Positions 10,090 to 20,601 of a DNA stretch of 64,000 nucleotides are shown here, one piece after another. The translations under genes and the position numbers were made by a program. Source of the stretch: Chondrilla cf. caribensis (taxonomy: Eukaryota > Porifera > Demospongiae > Chondrillida > Chondrillidae); NCBI GenBank assembly GCA_964020155.1, contig OZ026558.1:195001-259000 (forward strand), given 5' to 3'. The number at the start of each line of letters is the position of its first letter. Position 1 is the stretch's first letter. The notes beneath the pieces were generated by a model. It was given only the letters and a program-made list of their open reading frames with translations. It was not told where the DNA came from and searched no databases.

Positions 10090-13000
10090 TTATTGGTGGC
10101 GATAGAAGGACAGAAGAGGGGGTTCTCTCCATTCCGAGTTATTCCTTGCCAGGAAAATTGATTTGGAGCAAGCGATTGCAACCTCTCCTGCTTGATCAAG
10201 TATCCTTTGCCATAGTAATCGGTTCATTTGAGGGAATGTGCGAGATAGGTGGTACTGGGTGTCCTTGGTGCAGTGACCCAGGGCACCAATTTCAATGGTG
10301 TCATACTTGGCATTCAGTCCTTGTCTATGTAGATCATTGATGATTTCTAGATAGGGTCGCTTCTGTTGTTTTCGTTCTCTTGCTTGATTCATTGCTTCTT
10401 TAGAGTTGCCACTGACAGTCAATTCGAGTAGGGTGATATTTGTCCCATTAACGCATACAATGTCAGGACGGGAGGATGTTGATGTAAGACCTGGTGGGAT
10501 GGTGGTGGGGGGGTGCTCTAGGGCACGCATGTTGTCGAGGTCAGCATATATCTGGACATGGGGAAGTGCCTTCTCAAGTGCCCTGGTCAGGCTCAATAGG
10601 ACAGAATCATGTCTCCATGTATATCTACCCTGTTCCAGGGCTTCTGGACATGCAGATAGAATGTGTCCAGTTGTTGTTTGTGGTCTTTGACAGAGCTTGC
10701 AGCGAGATGAAACCTGGATCTTGTATCTCTGTAAGTTCATTGGTGTTGGTAAAGTGTCAGATCCTGCCCTAAGCATGAAAGACAATTGGCCTGATGGCAA
10801 GCCATCTATGATTCTCCTCCAGAGGTGGTTTTCAGTTTCAAGTTCTGTGATGTTCAGAAACTTGCTTTGCACGCAGAGAGTGGAAAGTTTCTGGTTCCAG
10901 CGGTTTGTTGAGTTTTCTTTCAGAAATTTTCTGGTTTCTCTCTTACAGGCTGCTAATGATACTGGTGCGTTGGATTGGGAGGTCTGCAGGCAATTGGTTG
11001 CTTCAGTTGGAATTTCCTGTCTTTTTAGGAAAGCTGGGCTGTCAATCAGGTGGTTCAGCTCTATGATTGCTGGATCAGATGAGGCCAAGATAGATGACAT
11101 GTAACTCACTTTTGCTTTTGTGTAGCAAGATAAGACGGATGGGACTGCAAGAACAGAAGGATGGTATAGAATGGCTTGTGTAGCATTCCGGGGGAGCTTT
11201 AGCCACTTTTTCAGTAAAGTCCCAATAGTTTGCTCCAGTTTTTTGAGGAGGGTGGAGGAGATTGGGTTGACCTGAAGGTGGAAATGTAGAGAAGGAATTA
11301 GGTAGTGTGCCACTATCCATACTTTCATTTCTCCTCTGATGGGTCTCTCGTCAATGTTCTTGAGAGCCATTTCCACCTTCTGTTGTAGCCGTTTGGAAGC
11401 CTCTCTCTTGGTCAGTGAGGGGTACGCTGTTACGATTTGTCCCAGAAACTTGGTGGGGTAATCCATGATACTCCTGGTTGATCCATCTTGGAGAGGAAAA
11501 GAGCTGTCCGGTTTCACCTTTCCATTGACGAGTGTCATGGAGACACATTTGGATGGCTTGAGGAAGAGTCCGAGCTCTCCTGCAGCTCTTTCAATGCGCT
11601 GGATTGCTTCTTGGTGGTCTCTTGCATCAGAGTTGATGATGGTGAGGTCGTCTGCGTATCCTTTGCATTTGTGTTCTAGGCCTGGAATATATTGGGGGGC
11701 TTGATTCATGGCCACATTCTTGGGTTGGGGTGGGGGAGGTTGGTCTGATGGAATGAAGGCACGTCCATTCTTCCTGGCGAATCTCCATTGGGTGACAGAA
11801 ATATCTATCACTTCTGTGGAACCACACGAGTATAGTAATGTGAGCTTACCATCGGTGTGGTATTTCTCTGTTGTGGCTTTGTACCAGCCAGTTGGTTCCT
11901 CAGAGTCTTCCTCTTCCCAGAGGACATAGATGGGTTGGCCAATTGGAGGTAAGTTTTCAGAATTGGGAATAAGAATCTGAGTGAAAAACCCTGCATACTC
12001 CCATGTCTCTGCTAGATGGATGAGGGGGGAGAAGGCCAGTAGAAAGATTACTGGAGATAGTGTATCACCCTGAAAGACTCCTTGTGTGATGGAGAAGGAT
12101 GAGGTGGTCCATTCTTCATTATGGATGTATGCTGTCATGTTCCTATAACAATGACGAATGTAGTTGGAGATTTTCTCTGGGATTCTAACCAGCTGAAGCA
12201 TATCTGTAATCAGGTCATGGGGGATGGATCCAAACGCGTTCTTCAGGTCAAGGAAGGTGATTGAGAGGGGAAGTCGCCGTTCACGTGCTTGATCGAGAAT
12301 GGCATTTAGGGCATGAATGTGCTCGACAACACCATTCAGGTTGCGTAGGAAGCCTTTCTGCGTGGAGGGATTGATGATATCGCTTCTAAGAAGAAAGCTT
12401 TCCATCCTCGTTGCAATAATTTTGTTGAGGAGTTTGCCTATGCATGATGATAAAGCAATCGGCCTGAAGTTGCTAGGTGAGCTCGTATCTGAACCTTTAT
12501 AGATGAGGCGAATGCGGGCACAGGACCAGCTATTTGGAGGTGGTTGTCCAGATGCAATTATCTTGTTGAACAGGCTGGCTAAGAAGGCGTGTGTTGATGG
12601 GAGCTTCCATAGATGGTGGTAAGTAATGTTGTCATCCCCAGGGGCAGAAGATTTGTTGGACTTCTTAAGTGCACGCCATATTTGTTCTTTAGTGAAGGGG
12701 GTCGTATTAAACTCATCTTTCTCTCTACTTTCTGGCATGACTTCTCCTATCCAGTGTGGTAGGCCTTTGTATGTGTCATTTGCAGATTTAGCAAAGGAAT
12801 TGGAGTAGTATGTATAGGCTTCAGCGGATGAGAATGAAGGTTTGGTGTTGGGTTGACTGCCTTCAACTACAGATTTGGCGAAAGACCAACGATTTTTCCA
12901 AAATGCTCTCTCTTGCTTGATGGTGGAACGTTCCAATTTCCATTTTCTTTCTGCGGAGGACACTTTGTTATGGGCGCGAACCATTTGGAGGTAGGCTTGA

Positions 13001-13329
13001 GGGTTGGAGGAGAGGAGATGGCGATTCTCATTCTTGATTTTCCTGGCTTTTGTAGTGGCTATTTCGATAGGTCTAGGGCGATGTGTATTACACTTGTTAT
13101 TTCTTTTAATGACCCCATACTCACTGAGGGAGTGTTGTAGTGATCTCTCGAACGCAGCTGATGCTTCACTCGGGGACAGAACATCTTGATCAAGTTGGAT
13201 CGCTAGATTTCTACAAATGTCGCTAATTTCATCATTGATCTGATTCCAGTCTACTATTTTATTTAGATTTTTTCGGGAGTTGGCCAGAGGGATCGCCGCG
13301 GTCTGGACGGGGGTTGATCTGGTAGCCAT
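10090..13329 (-). CDS. Non-LTR retrotransposon polyprotein: RT, CCHC knuckle, restriction-like endonuclease
   Basis: 1079 residues from the first in-frame ATG (13329). A TTG-initiated reading from 13347 gives 1085, and that numbering is used here. N-terminal linker 1-220 is basic and has no zinc finger. Reverse transcriptase spans about 230-700: YHHLWKLPS, NFRPIALSS, motif A FLDLKNAF (365-372, catalytic D367), motif B QGVFQGDTLSP (422-432), motif C YADD (564-567). Thumb follows. A CCHC knuckle CKLC...GHILSAC lies at 883-900. The endonuclease has RPDIV (960-964) followed by LLELTV with E975 and lysines K993/K996, the PD...(D/E)xK order of R2-type enzymes. Such proteins nick DNA and prime cDNA synthesis on the cut. 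Odd: 131 residues separate motifs B and C, far more than usual, because of an inserted domain (about 462-545). The frame is intact, so it may be recently active. Confidence 0.88.
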   Translation of the reverse strand: MATRSTPVQTAAIPLANSRKNLNKIVDWNQINDEISDICRNLAIQLDQDVLSPSEASAAFERSLQHSLSEYGVIKRNNKCNTHRPRPIEIATTKARKIKNENRHLLSSNPQAYLQMVRAHNKVSSAERKWKLERSTIKQERAFWKNRWSFAKSVVEGSQPNTKPSFSSAEAYTYYSNSFAKSANDTYKGLPHWIGEVMPESREKDEFNTTPFTKEQIWRALKKSNKSSAPGDDNITYHHLWKLPSTHAFLASLFNKIIASGQPPPNSWSCARIRLIYKGSDTSSPSNFRPIALSSCIGKLLNKIIATRMESFLLRSDIINPSTQKGFLRNLNGVVEHIHALNAILDQARERRLPLSITFLDLKNAFGSIPHDLITDMLQLVRIPEKISNYIRHCYRNMTAYIHNEEWTTSSFSITQGVFQGDTLSPVIFLLAFSPLIHLAETWEYAGFFTQILIPNSENLPPIGQPIYVLWEEEDSEEPTGWYKATTEKYHTDGKLTLLYSCGSTEVIDISVTQWRFARKNGRAFIPSDQPPPPQPKNVAMNQAPQYIPGLEHKCKGYADDLTIINSDARDHQEAIQRIERAAGELGLFLKPSKCVSMTLVNGKVKPDSSFPLQDGSTRSIMDYPTKFLGQIVTAYPSLTKREASKRLQQKVEMALKNIDERPIRGEMKVWIVAHYLIPSLHFHLQVNPISSTLLKKLEQTIGTLLKKWLKLPRNATQAILYHPSVLAVPSVLSCYTKAKVSYMSSILASSDPAIIELNHLIDSPAFLKRQEIPTEATNCLQTSQSNAPVSLAACKRETRKFLKENSTNRWNQKLSTLCVQSKFLNITELETENHLWRRIIDGLPSGQLSFMLRAGSDTLPTPMNLQRYKIQVSSRCKLCQRPQTTTGHILSACPEALEQGRYTWRHDSVLLSLTRALEKALPHVQIYADLDNMRALEHPPTTIPPGLTSTSSRPDIVCVNGTNITLLELTVSGNSKEAMNQARERKQQKRPYLEIINDLHRQGLNAKYDTIEIGALGHCTKDTQYHLSRTFPQMNRLLWQRILDQAGEVAIACSKSIFLARNNSEWREPPLLSFYRHQ
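11668..11964 (-). other. Tudor-like insertion inside the RT palm (between motifs B and C)
   Basis: Codes residues about 462-560 of the retrotransposon protein. It contains PIGQPIYVLWEEEDSEEP, then GWYKATTEKY, then a strand-turn-strand run LTLLYSCGSTEVIDIS and WRFARKNGRAF, followed by a proline-rich linker (QPPPPQP). A small beta-barrel pattern (V-x-W, GWY-x-A, Y-x-x-G-x-x-E-x-I-D, W-R-x-A) is typical of Tudor/Agenet-like or SH3-like domains. This is inferred by eye. Confidence 0.5.
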
Positions 13330-13352
13330 TTTTTTTCCGTCATCCAAAAAAT

Positions 13353-13810
13353 CCAGTAGGTTCCATGAACAGCTAGGTCAGTCACATTTGGTGGAAGCTA
13401 TATATTCTTGAGCTAGCTATGTGGAGAGGATGGTGTTTAGCTATCAAACCAGGTCCTATGTTACTTTGAACAAATTATACTCTTCATGTTTGCTAGTTTT
13501 GTATGTAATATTTACTGTATGAGTTACTGTATGAGTTACTCTATGTGTTACTGTATGTGTTGTTGTTTGTTAATGCTACTCTAAGGAGGTATGCTCCTCT
13601 ACGTATCATCTGACTCCCCCACAGGCGGTGGCATTTAAAGTAAAGAAATTTACTGTATTTGATCACATCTAGCTTCAGCTAGGTTGAGCTCATAATTCTA
13701 AACTGAGTGGACTACTGAAGGTATTTTATGACAGCAACAATCTTGGAAGCCATTTTCTACAGTGTGATAACTAGTCTGGCCATAGATAGTATAGTAAGAG
13801 AGAGGGATGA
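13353..13810 (+). other. VPS16 exon 8/intron 8 remnant and duplicated flank
   Basis: 13353-13376 continues exon 8 (CCAGTAGGTTCCATGAACAG) and then intron 8-like text (GTCAGTCACATTTGGTGGAAG). The following 400 bp match 36784-37120 closely, including TGCTCCTCTACGTATCATC and GATCACATCTAGCTTCAG. No gene. Confidence 0.75.
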
Positions 13811-14925
13811 ATAGGAAACTCGACGCCCACGCGATATCATCCGTGTCTCGAAAAAATGGCTGACGCTTGGAGCCCGCATACAGTATATGTACGTATAAAT
13901 CGACAGCTGTAGGTGTATATACGTGCAACGGCAAATCAATCGCCACATGTGAGGTAAGATTCATGTTTTGGTATACGTAGCTATCCTTATTTTATCCTTC
14001 TTGTTGCGAATGTCTGAAAGAAACCAGCTTCCGAGCTCCCTCCATCTGTTACTCGATGTAGTTCACGATCATTCGGGTCCTGTTAGGTCAAGTACGCCGC
14101 CCTTGTGTACTTTACTATCCCTAGGTAACTGATATAATCTAAACTGCCGTTCTTTCATTGTATGTACTGTATTTCATACACTGTATGATTTTGTACACAG
14201 GTGTTTCTAACGGAGTGGCATGCAGAGTCTGTCGGTGGATTTTACCATCCTGGGTAATCTCTCCGATGCCAACCTCCCATATGACGACAATTCTTCAACT
14301 AAAGTGAATGTTCAGCACGTTATACGAAGATTAAAGATCGACGATCCACTTCTCTCAGCGATATTCTTCGATTACTGTATTAATCTGACTGATAAGCTGT
14401 CTCCACCTATTCTTCGCTATGTTGGGCAGCCATCAAGACCTGCTAAAGAATTATTTTGGACATCTTTTCATTCGATGTGTTGTACAGGAGTTTTGAAGCG
14501 AGATTGGGTTGTTTTTTTGCAGAAGCATTGATCTACAAGAAGATGTACGTATGTACACACAGACTACTTGGGATGTACGTACATTGGCCACCAGGTGTTA
14601 GTCAAGATGACACAAATGTTTGGTCCATCTGACGCAGGATCACAATCGATGTCTATTATCAATCTCACCAACGATGAGTTGGCTGCTCTGCACCATGTCG
14701 CTGGATATGTGGTATGTACTATAAGGAAGCGTACTAAAGGAATGGGAGAAGAAGCAGTGCAACACCGACATGCACTTGACAGCATGTGTTCTTTTAGTGA
14801 CGATGACGAAACTGAAGAAAATTGTGAAACTTTTGTAAAACACCGTCTTTCTCTCGCTAATCGTGGTGGACTAGTACTTGTCAGTGACCACATATTTCCC
14901 TCTCTCTTACTATACTATCTATGAT
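13811..14925 (+). mobile_element. Insertion absent from the sister segment; decayed DNA transposon
   Basis: The sister segment at about 37100-37140 runs from CAGTGTGATAACCAGTCTGG straight into AGCCGACCCTTGCCAG, whereas here about 1.1 kb intervenes. The inserted stretch carries the transposase-like relic at 14220-14924. Terminal repeats are not obvious and the boundaries are approximate. Confidence 0.55.
14220..14924 (+). pseudogene. Transposase-like relic (THAP/P-element-like GYV segment)
   Basis: Two open segments in the same frame (14220-14531 and 14568-14924), separated by a TGA after FLQKH. The second contains NLTNDELAALHHVAGYVVC followed by TIRKR, the 'hVAGYVvrKl' type of segment seen in P-element/THAP9-like and other domesticated transposases; this assignment is from memory. 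An acidic patch SDDDETEEN follows. A run of seven T before CAG at about 14510 could be a splice acceptor, so the stop might lie in an intron. Decay is the simpler reading. There is no start or DNA-binding finger. Confidence 0.4.
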
Positions 14926-15110
14926 CTGGCTTAGCCGACCCTTGCCAGACTAGTGATAACCACGTGACATCCTCCCTGGTGAACACTGGCAGATAAATGG
15001 CGGGTATCGACGTCTGCTGAGATGTAGATATTTTGAGAACTCGAGGGAGGAAGACGATGAGTGATGTCAACCTTGTTATAGTCTGTTTCTCATGATTGTA
15101 CTTGGACCGC
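14926..15110. promoter_or_regulatory. Promoter-like dispersed module, copy 1
   Basis: Contains CACGTGAC (14961-14968), AAATGGCGGG (14995-15004) and TCGACGTCTGC just after. The same series of sites recurs in eight other places in the window. No transcript start can be shown from sequence. Confidence 0.5.
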
Positions 15111-15765
15111 TGTGTTTACGTTTGTATTGAAACGGATCGTATATACAAAGATACCCTAATCAACGTCTATGATGCAACTGATGTCCAGGTATGATCGGCT
15201 AGGATTATACCACAGATACCATGATTATTCTCACTATTACCAGTATTGGGTATCAATAAAGTCTTTGTTTGCTCAATATTAGAATACACTAGAAGACACT
15301 ATGTAACGTCTATGATGCAACTGATGTCCAGGTATGATCGGCTAGGATTATTTTAGACACCAGATTATAACTACCTTATTGCACATCTATTGATTCTAAT
15401 TTGGTCACTGTTGAATGTTCATGTGTACAGTATGTGTTTACTACACAGGTGTTCTCCCATTGTGGATATGCTGCTGTACGTATGTATTGTTGTAGACAGT
15501 ACAGGTTTTCCTACTGTGTGTACATATACTGCTGTATTCACACATGTGGGTGTACTTTGAGTTGTTAGCTCCTGTGTATTTGAAGAACTCTCAACTCCAG
15601 GTTGTAGGAACTGAACCTGTTGCATTGTGTTCCTTTTCTATATAAATCACTTTCATTGTATTCATCCCGTACTGATAAACTTTTGCGTTCCCATTTCACT
15701 TTTCATTTCATTTATTTGCTTTTCCTAATTATTTAACACACTCCCATCTTACTGACTCCACCAAA
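15111..15765. repeat. Duplicated intergenic segment
   Basis: 15140-15390 contains an internal direct repeat (AACGTCTATGATGCAACTGATG at about 15162 and 15305, each followed by TCCAGGTATGATCGG). 15395-15660 (CTGTGTGTACATATACTGC, AGTTGTTAGCTCCTG, AGGAACTGAACCTG) recurs at 37800-37975 and 39715-39985. No coding feature. Confidence 0.75.
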
Positions 15766-15937
15766 ATGCCCCACCCACTCTGCACCCAGCCCCACCCACT
15801 CTGCTCACATGCCCACCCACTCTGCTTACACGCCCCACCAACTCTCCTCCCAACCCCACCCCCTCTACTCACATGCCCCACCCACTCTGCACCCAGCCCC
15901 ACCCACTCTGCTCACAGCCCCGCCCTCCTCTCTTCAG
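15766..15937 (+). repeat. Pyrimidine-rich tandem repeat in front of the first VPS16 exon in the window
   Basis: About eight imperfect copies of a GCCCCACCCACTCTGC-type unit, ending in the splice acceptor TCTTCAG. The homologous place in copy B (40050-40089) has a single unit, so the polypyrimidine tract expanded here. Confidence 0.75.
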
Positions 15938-17326
15938 AGGCGTGTCAGAAGGTGGGGATGCTCGGTTCCATGGCTTCAGGTGCAGTTCTGTTGGACGCAT
16001 ACCTGGAGTTCATCAAGGGGGATGGGAGCAAGGCTTACAAGTGCATCGAATACGTCACCAAGAGGGAGGAGCTAATGGATGCTGTTGAACAGTGCATCGA
16101 AGCTGCTTCTCATGTCACAGACACAAAACTACAGAAACAGCTCCTTCAGGTGTTCTACTGAGGGTGTACTGTAGTGTAGTGTGTTCTACTGAGGGTGTAC
16201 TGTACTGTAGTGTGTTCTACTGAGGGTGTACTGTACTGTAGTGTGTTCTACTGAGGGTGTACTGTAGTGTGTTCTACTGAGGGTGTACTGTAGTGTGTTC
16301 TACTGAGGGTGTACTGTACTTAGTGTGTTCTACTGAGGGTGTACTGTATGTATTGTAGTAAATTAAAATATAATGAATTATTGTTATTGTTGTGTTTGTT
16401 TGTTTCTTTGTTTACATGTTTCACAGGCGTCTCACTTCGGACGTACTTTCCTGAAGAACTTGACTCCGCCCAGTATTGTTGATAACACTGTTACTGCCGG
16501 ACAGTACCTACGAATACTCAACCAAATAAGGCAACCTGAAGTGGGGGTTCCCCTAACTACGACACAGTATCCTTAATTGAAACTTGTGCTGGTTGGCATG
16601 ACAACAAAATACTTGTAACCAATTATACATCAAGGTACTATTAGATAGTACATGTATGTGTACACCCCCTTACCTGCCACACCCCAAAGCCCCTCCCTTA
16701 ACTTGGACTTAGATTGCGTAATCTGTCGTTGAAGGTGCTGATGGACCGTCTGGTCAATAGAGGTCTGTACCCGCTAGCCCTCAAGCTGTGTACATTCCTC
16801 AGGTTTACCCCTGAAGAAGGGGAAATCCCTGTCCTGATGCACTGGGCTGAGAAAAAGGTAAGTGGAGTCAGGTGATAGTCTGAATGTGATCATGTGACCT
16901 ATAGTATTGGAGTAGGGTACTCAAAATTGGAGTGGGGATATTCAAAATTGGAGTGGGATTCAGAGTTCTTTTTATTCTTAACTTCGCAGTTATGTGTTTA
17001 AAATTCACCATGTCTGTAGTTTGGACTGGACTTCAAAATTGGAATGGGGACTCATGATTTCATTCAGAATTGGAATGGGAACTCACACAACCTTATGTGT
17101 TAAAATTGGAGTGGGACTCACCACTCTTTGTTGTGTATTCAGGATCCAGTTTGATCAGGTGATTTCCATCTCATTGTCATGACCCCCAGATCACCTCCAG
17201 TAGCGGACTACCCAATGAGGTAGCCAGGGACATCATACTGAGGATGAAGGAGTACGATGTGAGAGTGCCTTATGCCAAGCTGGCCAGGATGGCAAGGAAC
17301 AGCAGGAAACCCGAGTTGGCTAAATT

Positions 17327-17411
<85 letters not shown>

Positions 17412-17414
17412 CAC

Positions 17415-17496
<82 letters not shown>

Positions 17497-18371
17497 CATG
17501 TGTGTGTTTGTGTGTGTATGTGTGTGTGTGCATGTGTGTGTTTGTGTGTGTGTGCATGCATGCATGCGTACATGTGCATACATATGTGTATTTACATATG
17601 TGTTTACACACATATACTTTCATGTGTAATTGAATCTTCATCATGGTGGTCACATGTCAGTATATGCTGTAATGTTTATTCCCAGCTCTTGTCAGAGGAG
17701 ACCACTATAGAGAACCAAATCCCCTTCCTAGTGGACCTGGGGGAGTTTGACAATGCCTTGGATCTAGCTACCATCAGTGGAGATCCACATCTGAGTGAGT
17801 GGGGTAGAGGGTCAAAGGTTATAGTTCACTTCATTAGTTATTACACTGTATTTGTATTTCTCTGTTTGCTATGTTGTGCACTGTGTTGTGTGCTGGTCTT
17901 GATGTATTCGCTTGTACAGATGTTTTATAATCCATTGTTTGTTGTTATTTGTCTACGTATGATATTGTTATTATTTACTTATGTTGTTGTTTCTATTCCC
18001 CTCCCCCAGTCTTGGGAGTCCTGGCTGACCTGAGGAGGAAGAAGGCTGCCGATCTCCCTTACAAGCTGTACACAAGACCAGAAGCTGATGCTCTTTACAA
18101 GAAGGTTGGTTAGACCCTCGGTTGAACCACATAGTACATATACTGTGTGCCAGTGTGTGTGTACCAGTGTGTACCAGTGTGTATCCCATGGTTGTATCCT
18201 CCTCCTCCTCTCCTGCTCTACACTCTCTCAGTACATGGCTGATGATGTCATTGGTGCTATTGTACGCCAAGCTAAGAAGGGCGGGGCAGGTGGGAGTGGC
18301 GCTAGATACAATGAAACTGAAGCTCAACATCCGTTTGATGACTACTACCTGGCAAGCTACTCTCCATCCCT

Positions 18372-18424
<53 letters not shown>

Positions 18425-18544
18425 GTGCGTGTGTCTGTGTGTGTGCGTGTGTGTGTGTGTGTGCGTGTGTTGTGTTGTGTGTGTGTGTGTGTGTGTTTGT
18501 GTGTGTGAGTCTGTGTGTGTATGTGTGTGTGCGCGTGTGTTGTG

Positions 18545-18585
<41 letters not shown>

Positions 18586-18607
18586 TGTGTGTGTGTTTGT
18601 GTGTGTA

Positions 18608-18655
<48 letters not shown>

Positions 18656-18675
18656 TGTGCGTGTGTGCGAGTTGT

Positions 18676-18735
<60 letters not shown>

Positions 18736-18755
18736 TGTGCGTGTGTGCGAGTTGT

Positions 18756-18804
<49 letters not shown>

Positions 18805-19355
18805 ACACGTTTTTGTGTGTCACATGTGGTAGTCCAGTCATAATCATATTCATAGTCATGTCTCCCTCCACAGAATCACGAGGAAAAGGTGAAGATGGTG
18901 CTGAAGGCTAAAGTGGCCTACAACATGGACGATACCCCCAGTAGGTTCCACGAACAGGTCAGTCATGTTTGGTGGAAGGTGTGCAGTCTTGAGCCATCTG
19001 TGTGTGGTGAGGGTGGTGTTTTTAAACTTATGCTACTTCAAACAGATCATAGTCTCTTCATGTTCGCTGGTTGTGTGTTGGTTAGTTGATGTATGTGTAC
19101 ATACATGGTAGTAACCAATGTATATCCTCCATCTTGACAGGCCATCAGAGAGAGGAGTGACCTACTAACCTTCCAAGAGAGAGAAGGAACGAAGAAGAAC
19201 CTCAACATTTATGGACTGTCTCTGTTTGATACACTAGTGGAGGTGATACTGCTAGCGTGTGTGGGACACACCATATGTACAATACACGCATGTCAAACAT
19301 GTACATATGCACTAAATCGAAACACACATGCAAAATTACACATGCTAACAAGTAT

Positions 19356-19387
<32 letters not shown>

Positions 19388-19527
19388 GTAACAAATCACA
19401 TTTCATACAACACACAACACACGCGTGCACACACACGCGCGCACGCACACACACATGCACACACACAACACAACACACGTGCGCACACACAACACAAACG
19501 CACACACACACACATACACACACACAC

Positions 19528-19560
<33 letters not shown>

Positions 19561-19563
19561 CAC

Positions 19564-19625
<62 letters not shown>

Positions 19626-20544
19626 ACACAAATCACATTTTATCTGGTAGCATCTTCCCTTGTGCAGCTGTTCCAAGATAACGAGAGCTCATTGGCTGAT
19701 AAACTAGCCAAACAATTCAAAGTTTTAGACAAACTGTGAGTCCAAGTCCTCCTCCAAGGGCTTATGGTGTGAGTGTTTGTTCAAGTGTTAGTATCTATGT
19801 ATGTCGTAATCACTCTGAGAGGGAGTGAACTGTGGATTTGTTGGCTGATTATGATGATGTCATGATGATGTCATGATGATGGTTTGTGATGTACATAGCT
19901 ACTGGCAGGCAAAGGTGATGGCTCTTAGCGATGATGCTAAATGGATGGATTTGGAAAGATTTAGTAAATCTAAGAAGCCTCCTCCAATAGGATTTGAGGT
20001 TTGTACTGTGTGTGTGTGTGTGTGCGTGTATGCGTGTGTGTGTGTATTAACAAGTATGTGATGTGTGCATCTATACATACATGTGTGTGAACATGAACAC
20101 AATGGGATGTCCTCCCCAGTATTCAATGGTGCACTGTGTGTTGTAGTGCTTGCAGTAGTTTTTGTCCTGACTGTACAATCCCTCCACTCACTCCAGTCAT
20201 ATACACTCACTCTACACACACCATAGTGTACACATTGCCAACATGATCTTGTGTGTAGTATAGGGTGAAAAGTAGGGTAATAATTAGCTGTTAGTTTGCT
20301 GTGATGAGGTGGTGTATTGCTATGAGAGCAAGCTAGAGCCTGTCAATAGTGTACCTGCACCTACACACATGTCATACAGTATGTTATGTATGTATGGACA
20401 TATAGATTGATTCTGATCATTTTTCTTCTTCGATTGCAGCCATTTGTTGATGCTTGCTTGTCCAAGAAGAATGTGACTGAAGCAGAGCGATATGCCGAGA
20501 GAGCTCCTATTGAAGGAAAGTGGAAGCTGTATTTGAAACTAGGG

Positions 20545-20601
<57 letters not shown>

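Larger units (their letters stand above)
9836..13352 (-). mobile_element. RLE-type (R2/NeSL/Hero-like) non-LTR retrotransposon
   Basis: The element runs minus-strand from about 13352 (5' end) to 9836 (3' end), about 3.5 kb. Boundaries come from the split target: left flank ..ACGATG and right flank CCAGTAGG.. are contiguous at the sister site 36753-36762 except for a few C residues. The 3' UTR (9836-10089) is about 250 nt, contains an (ATT/ATC)-rich simple tract and ends in a C-run on the minus strand, not in poly(A). No target-site duplication is visible; a loss of about three bases fits the comparison. The open frame continues through the 5' junction, so the copy may be 5'-truncated. Confidence 0.85.

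Noticed and set aside
13330..13347. TTG start of the retrotransposon ORF at 13347
   Set aside because: An animal ORF needs ATG; the first in-frame ATG is at 13329. The upstream frame simply runs on through the 5' junction.
17270..19740. Open frames rich in CV, HT or TH in the (GT)n/(CA)n tracts
   Set aside because: They are translations of dinucleotide repeats inside introns and intergenic DNA.
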